DNA from: Methanocorpusculum sp.
Lineage (GTDB): Archaea > Halobacteriota > Methanomicrobia > Methanomicrobiales > Methanocorpusculaceae
NCBI GenBank assembly: GCA_029987315.1
Contig: DALTVZ010000146.1
Span: 1 to 14,603, forward strand
Length of the DNA: 14,603 nt
Direction: 5' to 3'
Shown here: positions 14,485 to 14,603 of the stretch, one piece after another
How positions within the stretch are numbered: the stretch's first letter is position 1
Layout: every line of letters starts with the position of its first letter
The notes under the pieces: generated by a model
Database searches by the model: none
What the model was told of the DNA's origin: nothing
What the model saw: the letters and a program-made list of their open reading frames with translations, nothing else
Program-made: the position numbers and the translations under genes

Positions 14485-14493
14485 CTTCATCAA

Positions 14494-14603
14494 ATGGTTG
14501 AAAGAACCCAAATTATAACAGCTGTTACGGCAGCACTCAAGCAGGCCCCCGAGCGTAAGTTCCAGGAAAGTATTGATATTACTATCAACCTGAAACACGT
14601 TGA
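14494..14603 (+). CDS. rpl1: 50S ribosomal protein L1 (uL1), 5' part only
   Basis: The first 36 codons, running off the right edge. The start MVERTQIITAVTAALKQAPE and the following RKFQESIDITINLK match the conserved N-terminus of archaeal L1. L1 forms the mobile stalk over the E-site and in methanogens represses translation of its own mRNA. The ATG at 14494 follows GGGAGG (14479-14484) by nine bases; that site abuts a structured leader. Later genes of the operon, expected to be rpl10 and rpl12, are out of view. Confidence 0.95.
   Translation, partial: MVERTQIITAVTAALKQAPERKFQESIDITINLKHV

Overview
The window looks like the chromosome of a euryarchaeal methanogen of the order Methanomicrobiales. 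It most resembles Methanocorpusculum, but that genus is an inference from memory, not a computed match. The evidence is archaeal-type S12, S7, EF-2, L11 and L1, an Spt5/SecE/FtsZ cluster, the archaeal-type D-aminoacyl-tRNA deacylase DtdA, the coenzyme F420 gene cofG, and TATA-box promoters with either GGAGG/GGTGAT-type ribosome sites or apparently leaderless starts.

Layout. 1-96 (minus): first 32 codons of a QueD/PTPS-family gene running off the left edge. 97-514: non-coding, with a divergent promoter region and two adjacent strong hairpins in front of rpsL. 515-3765 (plus): rpsL, rpsG and EF-2, closed by a hairpin plus U-tract. 3766-4075: AT-rich non-coding. 4076-4897 (plus): PHP-domain phosphoesterase. 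5030-6529 (minus): two-HKD cardiolipin synthase-type enzyme. 6591-7744 (plus): a 65-residue membrane protein overlapping cofG. 7815-10356 (plus): three tandem paralogous DUF1624/HGSNAT-type membrane acyltransferases. 10358-13731 (plus): dtdA, ftsZ, secE and spt5, each touching, overlapping or a few bases from the next. 13732-13890: terminator-like and leader structures. 13891-14364: rpl11. 14494 to the right edge: start of rpl1, with an elaborate hairpin next to its ribosome-binding site.

How it fits together. Most of the window is housekeeping: translation (S12, S7, EF-2, L11, L1, DtdA), transcription elongation (Spt5), protein export (SecE) and division (FtsZ). Between these lies an envelope/cofactor segment: cardiolipin synthase, a small membrane protein, CofG and three putative sugar O-/N-acyltransferases. 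I found no CRISPR array, tRNA, rRNA, insertion sequence or integrase. The points most worth a second look are the RNA structures before rpsL, rpl11 and rpl1, the tandem acyltransferase triplet with a divergent first copy, and the RNase Z-like tail on DtdA.
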